The notes below the pieces were generated by a model. The model searched no databases. It had not been told where the DNA came from and was given only the letters and a program-made list of their open reading frames with translations. Positions 33,475 to 43,194 of a stretch of DNA of 64,000 nucleotides are shown piece after piece. This DNA comes from Ichthyophis bannanicus (lineage: Eukaryota > Chordata > Amphibia > Gymnophiona > Ichthyophiidae): positions 160,245,532 to 160,309,531 of the forward strand of contig CM066041.1 in assembly GCA_033557465.1 (NCBI GenBank). Direction: 5' to 3'. The translations under genes were made by a program, and so were the position numbers. Numbering within the stretch: position 1 is the first letter of the stretch; every line of letters starts with the position of its first letter.

Positions 33475-35277
33475 TCAGTGCGAAGGTTGTGCTTGCTTCC
33501 TTCTCGCCAGATGTGAAATTCTCGGCTCAGTCTTTGCGAGAGCACAACGAAGATCATCTTCTGCAGCAAGTCTATTGCGGTATTTACTCTTGATAAGCAA
33601 CAAGCTTGAGAAGCCGGTTTCACACAGATATGTTGTTGGAAACGGAAGAAGTAGACGCAACACAATCTCAGACAGTCCAGGATACAATTGAAAATACTTG
33701 ATCCAGAATTTAATTACTGACATTGAAAAAAAATCATTTTTCGCTGCATCACTGGTAATGAGTTCAATGAACTCTTCTTGTGCAATCTCAGGAACATCCT
33801 CAACTTTAACTGTGAATGGACTTCTGGCAAGTGCAAATGGTGTGCCAGGTAGATTTGGAAAATACGCTGAAATTTCTTCTTCCAGCATTTCTAGGTGCTG
33901 TTTGACAGAAATTATAATTCCATTTCTTGTGTCAAGTTCAATCTCGTTTTCTTCAAAGAAAGTGGATAAGTTTAGCAACATGTACGTTTTATTTTCAGCT
34001 AACTTTTTCTGCCAAAGCTGAAGATTCATTTGAAATGCTTGAATCTTTTCGTACAAATCTAGGCATGTTGCATTTGGTCCTTGCAGTGATAAATTTAATT
34101 CGTTCAATATTGCAAATATGTCAACCAAGTAAGCAATTTTCAGCAGCTGCTTTTTGTCACTGAAAAGTGCTTCAAATTGTGGTTTTGCTTTTTGCTTAAA
34201 AAACATTTTTAGTTCATCGCGAAGATCAAAGACGCGCTTTAAAACCTTTCCTTTTGATAACCATCTCACCTCAGTGTGTAGTAAAAGAACATTATTGGAT
34301 GCATCCAAATCATTACAAAGTTTCGTAAACAGTCGCGTGTTTAAAGCACTTGCTTTTATGAAATTAACAGCACTTACTACATTTGTCATAGCTTCTTGCA
34401 GCTCTGGTGGCAGTGTCTTCGTTGCTAAAACTTGTCTATGAATCATACAGTGAGTTCCAATGGCTTTCGGGGATTCATTGAACACCAAACGTTGAAATCC
34501 CGACCGACATCCTAGCATAGCTGGAGCTCCATCTGTGCAAACACCACAAACCTTGTCGATGGGGATATCGTGGTTTTGCAGAAATGAACAAAATATTTCA
34601 AACACATGACGAGCAGTTGTTGTCGTTTCAAGTGGCTTGCAAAAAAGGAACTCATCTTTAAACTCACCATTATTAATATATCTCACGTAAACCAGTAACT
34701 GAGAATAGTTTGAAACATCTGTGGATTCATCAAGCTGGATGCTAAATAGTCCAAGTGGAGCGGATTTCATTTCCTGGATTACTTGGTCAAGGATATCAGC
34801 AGACATATCTTCTATTCGTCTACCGATGGTGTCGTTAGACAAGGAAATTGGACTCAATTTCCGTACAAATTCATCTCCAAGCATGACTCGAACAATATCT
34901 TTTGTTGCTGGTAACAGCAATTCCTCGGCAATGGTGTGAGCTTTCTTGGCTTTGGCGATTCTGAGAGCCACCATATATGAAGCTTCAACAGCGGCTATGT
35001 TTTGCTGGTGGAGCTTTCCGCCAATATCAAGTCTGCTTTTCTTGATTCCATCAGCTTTGTTCTTAAAATACTGAATATCCTTGCCTACAAAGGTGGGATG
35101 CTTACAGTCAAAATGCTGTTTCAGTTTGTTTGGCTTCATGGATTCCGCTGATAGAACTTCGTTACAAATAACGCATTGTGGTTTCTCAATCCCTGCTGAA
35201 AATATGGAGGTGAAACCATACCTTAAAAAGTCATCGCAATATTTTCTTTTCCTGGTATTCTTCTCTCTGTCATTCAT
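33475..35277 (-). CDS. hAT transposase with BED zinc finger, intact 600-codon ORF
   Basis: One uninterrupted frame. The N-terminal BED finger shows C35, C38, H55 and H60. An RNase H-like core follows: the first catalytic Asp is probably D183 in 'SIQLDESTDVS', the second D249 in 'GVCTDGAPAMLG', the Glu probably E553 in 'TTYLCETGFSSLL', with the hydrophobic C-terminal dimerisation region just before it ('SEIVLRLLLPFPTTYL'). Architecture and wording match transposases from which vertebrate ZBED5/FAM200-type genes were derived. The enzyme would bind the element's ends and cut and paste it, leaving 8 bp duplications. The transposon ends and target duplication around the gene argue that this is still a transposon gene, not a host gene. 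I see no stop or frameshift. Confidence 0.9.
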   Translation of the reverse strand: MNDREKNTRKRKYCDDFLRYGFTSIFSAGIEKPQCVICNEVLSAESMKPNKLKQHFDCKHPTFVGKDIQYFKNKADGIKKSRLDIGGKLHQQNIAAVEASYMVALRIAKAKKAHTIAEELLLPATKDIVRVMLGDEFVRKLSPISLSNDTIGRRIEDMSADILDQVIQEMKSAPLGLFSIQLDESTDVSNYSQLLVYVRYINNGEFKDEFLFCKPLETTTTARHVFEIFCSFLQNHDIPIDKVCGVCTDGAPAMLGCRSGFQRLVFNESPKAIGTHCMIHRQVLATKTLPPELQEAMTNVVSAVNFIKASALNTRLFTKLCNDLDASNNVLLLHTEVRWLSKGKVLKRVFDLRDELKMFFKQKAKPQFEALFSDKKQLLKIAYLVDIFAILNELNLSLQGPNATCLDLYEKIQAFQMNLQLWQKKLAENKTYMLLNLSTFFEENEIELDTRNGIIISVKQHLEMLEEEISAYFPNLPGTPFALARSPFTVKVEDVPEIAQEEFIELITSDAAKNDFFSMSVIKFWIKYFQLYPGLSEIVLRLLLPFPTTYLCETGFSSLLLIKSKYRNRLAAEDDLRCALAKTEPRISHLARRKQAQPSH

Positions 35278-35884
35278 TTTCAGTGGAGTCGCTGGTGTTA
35301 TATAATATCACACAAGGCGAAGGCAGATGAGGTCACAGGTGCTAACTTTCGGCTATATAGAAAAAACAAATATATCTTTAAAAAATATATATATTTATAA
35401 TATGAAATGCATAATGTGCTGTGCTGCTTTTGAACTCTTCTACTTCAATGCCTCCAGTTCTTGCTATTGCTACCAGTTGTTTTTCTCAGCCTGCAATACT
35501 TATCCCATTCCTCTTACATTTCTACCCTCTCAGCAACCCTATTCACCCCTACCAAGAAACCCACTTATTACACACCGGCATGTCTTGCATACAGTTATAT
35601 AAACAGACAGACAGAAATGCCCTCCCCAGTAGAAGTTCCCTCCGAAAAACCCAGCATGTTTTTAATAGGAGGCCATGCAGCCCCTCCCCGATCACCCCCA
35701 CAAGGCCCGATCCAGCCCACTGCACCCCAGCAACATAAAAAGCAGCACTGGAAGGTGGACCTGTGCCTGAAAGCCTCACTAGAGGGCTCCTTGGTGTGGC
35801 CAAACAGCGGGCGAGCCAGCAGCACCACTGAGTGAGGGCATCCAGCAAAGACCAACAGAACTGTATTAACAGACCTCCATAAAA

Positions 35885-35988
35885 ACTAATTGTAAGCTTT
35901 GATGAGCAGGGACTGTCTCTTACATGTCTGTGCAGTGCTGCATACGTCTTGTAGCGCTATACAAATGCTCAGAAGTAGTAGTAAGTCT
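35885..35988 (+). repeat. SINE/L2-type 3' tail inside the hAT
   Basis: 'ATTGTAAGCTTTGATGAGCA', then 'GTAGCGCTATACAAATGC' and a short AGTAGTAGT end: a nested insertion. Confidence 0.5.
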
Positions 35989-36416
35989 CTGTTAATTAGG
36001 CCAACTTGCACCAATGACAATAAACAGCATATAGTTACCGTTGCACATATCACCTTCTTTTCAAAAGGAAATACACAAGACCATCCAGCATACCCACACA
36101 ATTACAGTACTCTAGCAAAGTATAATATTCAACACAATGAAAACGGAAACCAGAGCTTTACACAGGCTGCTGAAAAAAAAATACAAATGCAGAAGGAAAA
36201 TATATATGTCTAGGGGACCTTGCACTTTCAGCTAAATAAATCTTTTTATTATTAAAAACTGCAACAAAATATAAACATAACAATATTCTTAAGAAAAATT
36301 ACAAACCACAGCATTCCATTCCACAACAAGGGGGGGGGGGGATAAAAATGTATGATTCCCCGAAATGGAGGTATATAAAACACAAATGGAGGAGAAGGCC
36401 TTCTGCAGAAAGTCCA

Positions 36417-36554
36417 ACAACAAAAGTACAGCGGAGGGCAAATCACCACGGCCTACCAATATGTTGGTTAAATTCTTTATTAGGGACCCAATAAAGAATT
36501 TAACCAACATATTGGTAGGCCGTGGTGATTTGCCCTCCGCTGTACTTTTGTTGT
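36417..36554. repeat. Perfect 138 bp palindrome (65 bp arms, 8 bp spacer)
   Basis: 36417-36481 and 36490-36554 read as exact reverse complements by eye (ACAACAAAAGTACAGCGG... and its complement) around AGGGACCC. The same TATATAAAACAC occurs just outside on both sides (36372 and 36558). It lies inside the hAT, upstream of its transposase. Confidence 0.8.
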
Positions 36555-37156
36555 TTGTATATAAAACACATAAATAAAAATACTGATGAAATCGGTTGCT
36601 TTCTCAGTAATATCCTCTCAAACACAATCAAGTATGGACCTGGGACTCAAACTAAGATTCTTCTGTATGGAAGTGCCAGCACCATGAGGCCAGCCTCCCA
36701 TTCAGCATTTCTTAAATGAGCAGAACATCACTGGCAAATGTTGTCTAGTTACAGTATTTAAAAATAGCTCTGCCCACTCAGGAATAGTACAAGGCTCTGT
36801 AAAAAATGAGCTATGTTTTATTTCACTTACTTATAGTCTCCTCCTGCTGCTCTGTCGCGTTCAAGAGCCTCTGCCACGTGGCTGCATGTCCTGGACCACA
36901 TGGTCTGTTGTCCGGCGTTTTTTCTGCTCCTGCCTCCTTTTGCACTCACTCTACTCGTGCACCGGAGCTCCCGTGCTGTTCTCGCCTCCACTTATCCTCC
37001 GCCGCTCAACTTATCCTCGTCGCTGATATCTCTGCAGTCTGTCTGGGCCCGATCAACACCTCGCTGCACTATCGGGTGCCGGAGTGATCTTGGATATATA
37101 AACCAAGCGGATGCAGAGCCTTCCCGCCGCTGAAGAGCCAATGCAGATGTTTCCCG

Positions 37157-37197
37157 CCCCTAAAGGAAGTTAATGTAACTTCCTTTGGGGGCGGGAC
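37157..37197. repeat. Short hairpin in the hAT right part
   Basis: CCCGCCCCTAAAGGAAGTTA and its near-perfect complement TAACTTCCTTTGGGGGCGGG are separated by ATG. The (GCC)n run at 37278-37303 follows within 100 bp. Confidence 0.65.
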
Positions 37198-37369
37198 GTA
37201 TGTGCACAGGCTCCTTCACAGAGACGGAAGGCTCTGCACCGGCTTGGCTTTTTTTTCAATTGAAGATCATTCAAGTCGTTGCCGCCGCCGCCGCCGCTGC
37301 TGCCGCGACCCCCAGTAAATCCCGAAGCGACCCCAATGGGGGTCGCGACCCACAGGTTGAGAACCGCTG

Positions 37370-38500
37370 CTCTATGCAGTGCACTGATAGCGTGCAACTT
37401 CAGCGCCGGCATGCAGAAAGGGGCGCATATGCAAATTAGCCACGTATAAAACTGTGGTGCAAAATGGCTGTATTAAACTGGGAGAGCAAGCCAAACACAT
37501 GAGTACAGAAGTCAAGGCAAATTTGGCATGCTCTCCCAGAGAAACAGGGACACTGTGTGGCTAATTTGCATATGAGCCCTGACAGTATTTTGATGGCATC
37601 GGGGGTTTTCTCCGATGCCTGGATCATCTGAGGTGAAGTGTCAAACTTCCCCTCAGATGATCCAGGCATCAGGGAAAGCCTCTGGAGCCATCAAAATACT
37701 GTTGGGTAGCTGGTGCCCCTGACAAAAAGCAAATCCTGGTGGCCCAGCGGCCACGATCCCCCCACCTGCCCAACTAAAAATAACCCTGTCTGATCCTGAA
37801 GCCCCGGTCCCCCCATCCACCCAATTAAAAAAACCCTGGTGGCCCAGCAGACCCGAACCCCCCACCCCTCACTCCTGCACCCCCATCTTGAAAACTCTTG
37901 ATGCCTAGCCCCACGCGGTGCATCCTGGGATGCATCGGCAGGGTCAGACTGCCATATAAGGTATTTTCTACCTTATATGGCATGATGCACCGCATGGAGC
38001 CAGGCGCTGCTATTTTTCAAGATGGTGGTGCAGGAGCAGGAGCAGGTGGGCAATGCTCCCACTCCTTTGTAAAGGTTACAAAGGGGGGTGGGGAATTGGG
38101 GCCACTAGGTCACCAGGATTTTTTAAATTGGGTGGGTGGGGGGATCGGCACCACTGAGCCACTAGGGATTTGCTTTCTGTTGGGGGCACCGGCTCCCCAA
38201 CAGTATTCTGAGGGCACTGGAGGCTTTCCCCGATGCCTGGATCATCTGAGGGGAAATCTGACAACACATTTAAGCCACCTCAGACCCAGGCATAGAGATA
38301 TTGGCCCTTCGGCTGGTTACGCAGTCCTTTCTGCCTTTCTCTGCATCGAGTGCAGACAATATTAACATGCTATTTTAATACATGCAGCTCATTTGACTAT
38401 AATTTAAATACTCTTGGCATTACTATGTGCGCTTGCTTTTCCTTTGCTGTTTACGCATGTGCCAGTCTGTTTTCTGCATTTGGCCTGTCGGAACTTGTGC
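37370..38500 (+). repeat. Composite repeat, copy A (right part)
   Basis: It shares ordered blocks with copy B at 39850-42473: AGCAAGCCAAACACATG, TTTGGCATGCTCTCCCAGAG, GTGGCTAATTTGCATATGAG, several 'GGTGGCCCAG' / 'AACTAAAAATAA' units, TTAAGCCACCTCA and TTTTCTGCATTTGGC. Its left piece lies at about 33070-33130, cut off by the hAT. No coding. Confidence 0.65.
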
Positions 38501-39529
38501 TTATAAGTTGCTTTATCTTTGTGCAAAGGGCCCGTTGGCCTTTCAGCATCGGCCCCAAAGTACTTTACATGGCAGCCTGAGCCTGGAACAGATAAGTCTC
38601 ATGATACCCAAGACTTTGGCCTCACAGTGAGGTGATGTTGTTCAGGGCCTCGGCTGCTGCGTAAAGTACTTTGCTAACAGAAAGGCAAGACAAACAGCTT
38701 TCTTATTTGTCATGCTCTGACTTTTTAAAAATGTTTTTTTTGGGGCAGGGGGGGGGGGGAGAAAGGGGGGGGGAGGTGTTTTCTGCTCCCTTTCTCCTGG
38801 CTGCTGCCATCATCATGAGGGGCTCTCAGCAACATTTGCTGGGGGGGCCCTCATTTGAACTTATGCCACCGTTTATGACTTTTGAGTTTGCTATGATTGA
38901 GGTAAAAGCCAAGACATAGTCCATGTGATGTCACTGCTGCTCAAGTGGGCACCCACGTGGATGTTAGACATATTAGCTTTATTGACCAGTATTAGATCCA
39001 GCATCGACCCTTCCCCGGTGGGTTCCATCAAAAATTGACTGAGCAAAGCTTCTTATAAGGCATCCATGATCTTTCTGCTTCTTTCCAGATAGGATACTCC
39101 AATCCACATCCAGTAGATTAAAGTCACTATCATCATTCTCCATGGACAAGCAGGATTTGTCAGCCACAATGGGTAATGTCATCCAACAGTGCCATGGATG
39201 GAATTACTCTCCAATAGCTCAGGACAAAGCCTGAGCCAGTGTGGAATGTGCACGCAAACCCTTTGGGGCCAGCCATTTTCACAACAGATAGATCGAGGCT
39301 GCTCAGATGTGTCCGCACTCTGCTGGAGACGGAAATACTGGGGTTGTATGCCCCTAGCTGCTCCAGATATAGTGCAGGATGAGGTAATTAGAAACCTCTG
39401 AATTTTTCTCTGTCTCCACTTCTGCTGGTAAGTGGACACAATCCATTTGTCTGGACTGGCCTAGCAGGATGATATAGAAATGGACCTCATTTTCAACATT
39501 ATAATATCATCTGATGCATGTGGAGGTTG
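38501..39529. other. Unassigned stretch between the two composite-repeat copies
   Basis: No gene. A G-rich run (38742-38776) could form a quadruplex. The remainder has no family resemblance I recognise. Confidence 0.3.
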
Positions 39530-39751
39530 CAGGGCTGGCCCCAGAATTGGTTCAAAGTGTTGGTGCCCTACACAAACCTTAAGCCTTATGCTCCCCTCCC
39601 GCCGCTGTCATAACCCTTATGCCCCCCTCCCACTGCTGTCAGAATCTATTGTTTAGCTTTGAATGCCCTGCTCTTTGTTGCCCCCCCCCCCAAAAAAAAA
39701 GCTGCTGTCCTAGGTGATCTCCTAGTTTGCCTAATGGCTGGGCCAGCCCTG
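39530..39751. mobile_element. hAT-type MITE, 222 bp, perfect 8 bp target duplication
   Basis: CAGGGCTGGCCC at the left and GGGCCAGCCCTG at the right are perfect 12 bp terminal inverted repeats. GGAGGTTG flanks both sides (39522-39529 and 39752-39759). Internal blocks recur at 57747-57862. Confidence 0.88.
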
Positions 39752-40234
39752 GGAGGTTGCAGTATTGATTTTTGAGATCCACTGTAGGACTGAGGGGATC
39801 GTCACCTGGGTTAAGATGTCTCAGGCTGATGCAGAAAGCTGTGGCTGAATTTGTGTGCTATCAACTTTTTATACCTATTTGCAGTGCAATGATAGCACAC
39901 AACTTTAACACTGACATGCAGAAAGGAGATCAATACAAATTAGTTACACGTTAGCCATTCGTTAAACTGTGTGCAAATGGCAGCGTTAGACTGTGAGAGC
40001 AAGCCAAACACATGCACACAGAAATCAGTGCAAGTTTGGCATGCTCTCCCAGAGAAACAGGGGCACCCTGTGGCTAATTTGCATATGAGCCCCGACAGTA
40101 TTTTGAGTGAATCGGGGTGGGGAAAGCCCCTGATACCATCAAAATACTGTAGGAGGCCAGTACCCGACAGAAAGCGATCCCCCACCCCCCTCCCAACTAA
40201 AAATAATCCTGGTGACCATGAATCCCTACCTGGT

Positions 40235-40530
40235 ACCTTTATTTATTTAACTAGGCTTATTATACACTACTTTGCTACAAGTCAAAGTGGTGTACATTCA
40301 GGTACTATATATTTTTTTCTTGTCCCTGAAGGGCTCACAATCTACATTTTCTGTACCTGAGGCAACAGAGGATTAGGTGGCTTGCCCAAGGAGCACCTGT
40401 AGGGCTAGAAACCCCAGTCCTTCCAGCCCAAGGTTGCTGCCCTCTAGTGGGATTTCAGCCCCTGACCCTCTGGTTTGGAGTAACTTGCCCCAACCACTAA
40501 GCTACTCTTCCCTCCTCCTGCTCTTGCGCC
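40235..40530 (-). mobile_element. tRNA-derived SINE, reverse orientation
   Basis: Reading the minus strand from 40530 gives 'GAAGAGTAGCTTAGTGGTTG' (A box), a core with GGGCAAG-like text, then 'GATTGTGAGCCCTTCAGGGA' and 'TAATAAGCCTAGTTAAATAA'. It has the same tail text as the SINE at 41638. Confidence 0.6.
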
Positions 40531-40639
40531 ACCATCTTGAAAAATGATGGTGCCTTGTCCCCCGCAGTGCATCCTGGGCATTTTCTAACTTAGATGGCAG
40601 TCTGACCCCCACCTGGTGCATCTAGGATGCACCATGTGG

Positions 40640-41232
40640 GGCCAAGTGCTGCCAGACTGGAAGCTGTTCAGAGAAAGGCGACCAAAATGATTTGGAGCCT
40701 GCGTCAGAAGCCTTATGAGAAGAGACTTGAAGACCTAAACATGTACACTTTGGAGGAGAGGAGGGACAGGGGAGATATGATTCAGACCTTTAAATACTTA
40801 AAAGAGAAATAATGAACAAACCTCTTCCAAAGACAGGGAAGCTGTAAAAGTAGAGGGCATAACATGAAGCTACAAGGTGGTAAATTGAAAGGCAATGTCA
40901 GGAAATACTTTTTCCACTGAAAGGGTGGTGGATGATTGGAATGCGCTCCTGATGGAAGTGGTGGGGGCAAATAAAGTGACGGAGTTCAAAAGGGCATGGG
41001 ATAGACACAGTGGATCCCTTTACAGCAACAAGAAAATATCAAAATAATCTGAACCATCTAATTCCTTAACATATAGGGGTATCCTACATGGCGTGGCGGG
41101 ATCACCCCTGGACAAAGACATGGGGAGGGGGGGCCTGCACGGAGCGGCAGGTGTACCTACTCTTGGCATCGTACTGGGCAGACTAGATGGACCATACTAG
41201 TCTTTATCTGCCGTCATTTACTATGTTACTAT
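40640..41232 (+). mobile_element. CR1-like LINE 3' end
   Basis: It starts in the C-terminal reverse transcriptase region ('VQRKATKMI' and 'YEKRLEDLNMYTLEERRDRG' in one frame) and ends with a tail containing 'GGGCAGACTAGATGGACCAT' and 'ACTATGTTACTATGT'. It is a different subfamily from the 44525 tail. Confidence 0.75.
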
Positions 41233-41637
41233 GTATTTTTCAAGATGGCAGCACTCTCGCTTGTTTGTAAAGGTACCGAGAGGGGATAGGGGCTGCTGGG
41301 CCACCAGGGTTATTTTCGGTTGGGATGGTAGGGGGATCGTAGCCACTTGGCCACCAGGGATTATTTTTAATTGGGTGGGGAGGGGATCAGGGCTGCTGGG
41401 CCACCAGGGTTATTTTCGGTTGGATGGGGGTTTGGGGCCACTGGGTCACAAGGTTTATTTTTAGTTGGGAGGTGAGAATTTGGGGCCACTAGGTTTTATT
41501 TTTAATTGGATGGGGGGGCGGGGATCAGGGCCACCAGGTTTATTTTTAGTTGGGAGAAGGTGAAGAGGGGTTGGGCCTGCTGTACCAGTGCCCCCAACAG
41601 TATTTTGATGGCATCATTGGTTTTCCCTAATTATCCT

Positions 41638-41925
41638 TAGGGAGAAGTGGCCTAGTGGTTGAGACAAGTTATCTCAGGACGAAGGTTCAATTCCCACTCA
41701 GGGACAGCAATCTCAGACTGAAGGGTCTCTAGTCCTATAGGCACTCCTTGTGGCCGTGGGCAAGCCACTTAACCCTCTGTTGCCTCAGGTGCACATGTAG
41801 ATTGTGAGCCCTTCAGGGACAAGGGAATATATCCAGTATCTGCTTATAGCATCTATAAACTGCTTTAATGTCTTTCAGCCTGGGTAGTATATCAGGAAAT
41901 TAAATAAAGATAAAGATTTGACATT
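41638..41925 (+). mobile_element. tRNA-derived SINE with L2-like tail
   Basis: A box region AGTGGCCTAGTGGTTGAGAC, B box GGTTCAATTCCCAC, core 'GTGGGCAAGCCACTTAACCC', then 'GATTGTGAGCCCTTCAGGGA' and an AAATAAAGATAAAG end. Confidence 0.7.
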
Positions 41926-42000
41926 TCCCCTCAGATGATTTAGGCACCAGGAAAAGCACCCAATGCCATCAAAATACTATTGGGGGCATGCACTAGAAAT

Positions 42001-42194
42001 CAGAGGTTCCCAACTCCAGTCCTGGAGGGCCAAACACCATTCATGTTTTCAGGCTGTCCCTAATGAATATGCATGAGATACATTTGAATACAATGGGGGC
42101 AGTGCATGCAAATGCATCTCATGCATATTTATTAGGGACAGCCTGAAAACATAAATGGTGTTTGGCCCTCCAGGACTGAAGTTGGGAACTTCTG
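42001..42194. mobile_element. Fold-back hAT-like MITE, 194 bp
   Basis: Left CAGAGGTTCCCAACTCCAG and right CTTCAGTCCTGG-type text are near-complete inverted copies across the whole element, meeting around 42095-42105 (CTCATGCATATTnATTAGGGACAGCCTG arms). CACTAGA occurs at both outer flanks. Confidence 0.7.
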
Positions 42195-42867
42195 CACTAG
42201 ATGTTTAAGCCACCTCAAGACCAGGTCTAGAGATACTTGCACTAAGGCTGGTTGCAAAATCCTTATATGATTCTCTGCATTGGGCGCTGACAATTGTTGC
42301 TTGTTGTTTTATTATGTGCAGCTTATTTGCCTCTAATGTAAATATTCTTGGCATTAATTGTGCGCTAGTTTTTTCTTTGCTGTTTATGCACGCATCCATC
42401 TCTTTTCTGCATTTGGCGGTGGCAGTAAGTATGCGTAAAAGTGGCATTAAAGGCCATGATAGTTTTCTGCATCCAAGGGCGGCTCTATAATGAGGCCAAG
42501 TGAGGCGGTGGCCTCAGGCGGCAACTTTTTGGGGGCGGCAAAACTGCCCCCAAAAAGACCGCCTCACTCAGCCTTCAAAAAATAAAAAAACAACGTTGTA
42601 AGAATCAGGTGCTGCTGCTGCTCCAGCGGCGGCAGAATGAGAAGCCCTGCGGCCGCCCGGCCCCCCCCCCCCCCCGAGAGCCTGCTGGTTTCGCCAGCTC
42701 CGCTTTGCAGAGCCGCGGCGAAGGGACAGTGTTTCCCTTAACCATGCGGCTCTGTTAAAGCTGAGCCCGCGGTGCTGATGGGAAATTTCCCATTAGCACC
42801 GCGCGGGCTCAGTTTTAACAGAGCCGCACGGTTAAGGGAAACACCATTAGCACTGCGCGGGCTCAGC

Positions 42868-43015
42868 TTTATTTATTTATTTTATTTATTTAGACAGTTT
42901 TGTATACCGCCTTATCCTTCAATCAAAGCGGTCACAACACAATTGGAGGCTACATTTAACACATGGGGATATGAGACACATACACTAATACTTACAGGGA
43001 ACATGGGCAAAGGAG
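42868..43015 (+). repeat. L2-like 3' fragment
   Basis: 'TTTATTTATTTATT...TTGTATACCGCCTTATC...CAAAGCGGTCACAACAC': same family as 19203, inserted in the palindrome of the surrounding element. Confidence 0.55.
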
Positions 43016-43194
43016 GGTTTAACAGAGCTTTAACAGAGCCACGCGGTTAAGGGAAACACTGTCCCTTCACTGCGGCTCTGCAAAGCGGAGCCGGCGAAGA
43101 GGGGAAACCAGCAGGCTCTCCAGGGGGGCGGGCGGTTGCGGGGCTCCTCATTCTGCCTCTGCCGCCACTGGAGCGGCAGTTGCTTCTTATTCCA

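Larger units (their letters stand above)
33131..37369 (-). mobile_element. Complete hAT transposon, 4.24 kb
   Basis: The ends CAGTGGTTCTCAACC and (reverse complement of right end) CAGCGGTTCTCAACC are classic hAT terminal inverted repeats with one mismatch. A perfect 8 bp target duplication, CTCTATGC, lies at 33123-33130 and 37370-37377. Inside is an intact minus-strand transposase. The host sequence interrupted is copy A of a composite repeat whose uninterrupted relative is at 39850-39900. Non-coding parts hold a SINE tail, a 138 bp palindrome and a GCC repeat. Confidence 0.92.
39850..42473 (+). repeat. Composite repeat, copy B, with several insertions
   Basis: Same blocks as copy A, starting with the uninterrupted 'TTGCAGTGCAATGATAGC' that marks the hAT target in copy A. 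It is broken by SINEs (40235-40530 and 41638-41925), a LINE 3' end (40640-41232) and a fold-back (42001-42194), and ends where the 42474-46324 element inserted. 41270-41580 is built of repeated 'GGCCACCAGG...TTATTTTTAATTGGG' units. Confidence 0.6.

Noticed and set aside
33475..35277. Domesticated host ZBED-type gene
   Set aside because: The ORF lies inside intact hAT terminal repeats with an 8 bp target duplication, so the simpler reading is the transposon's own transposase.
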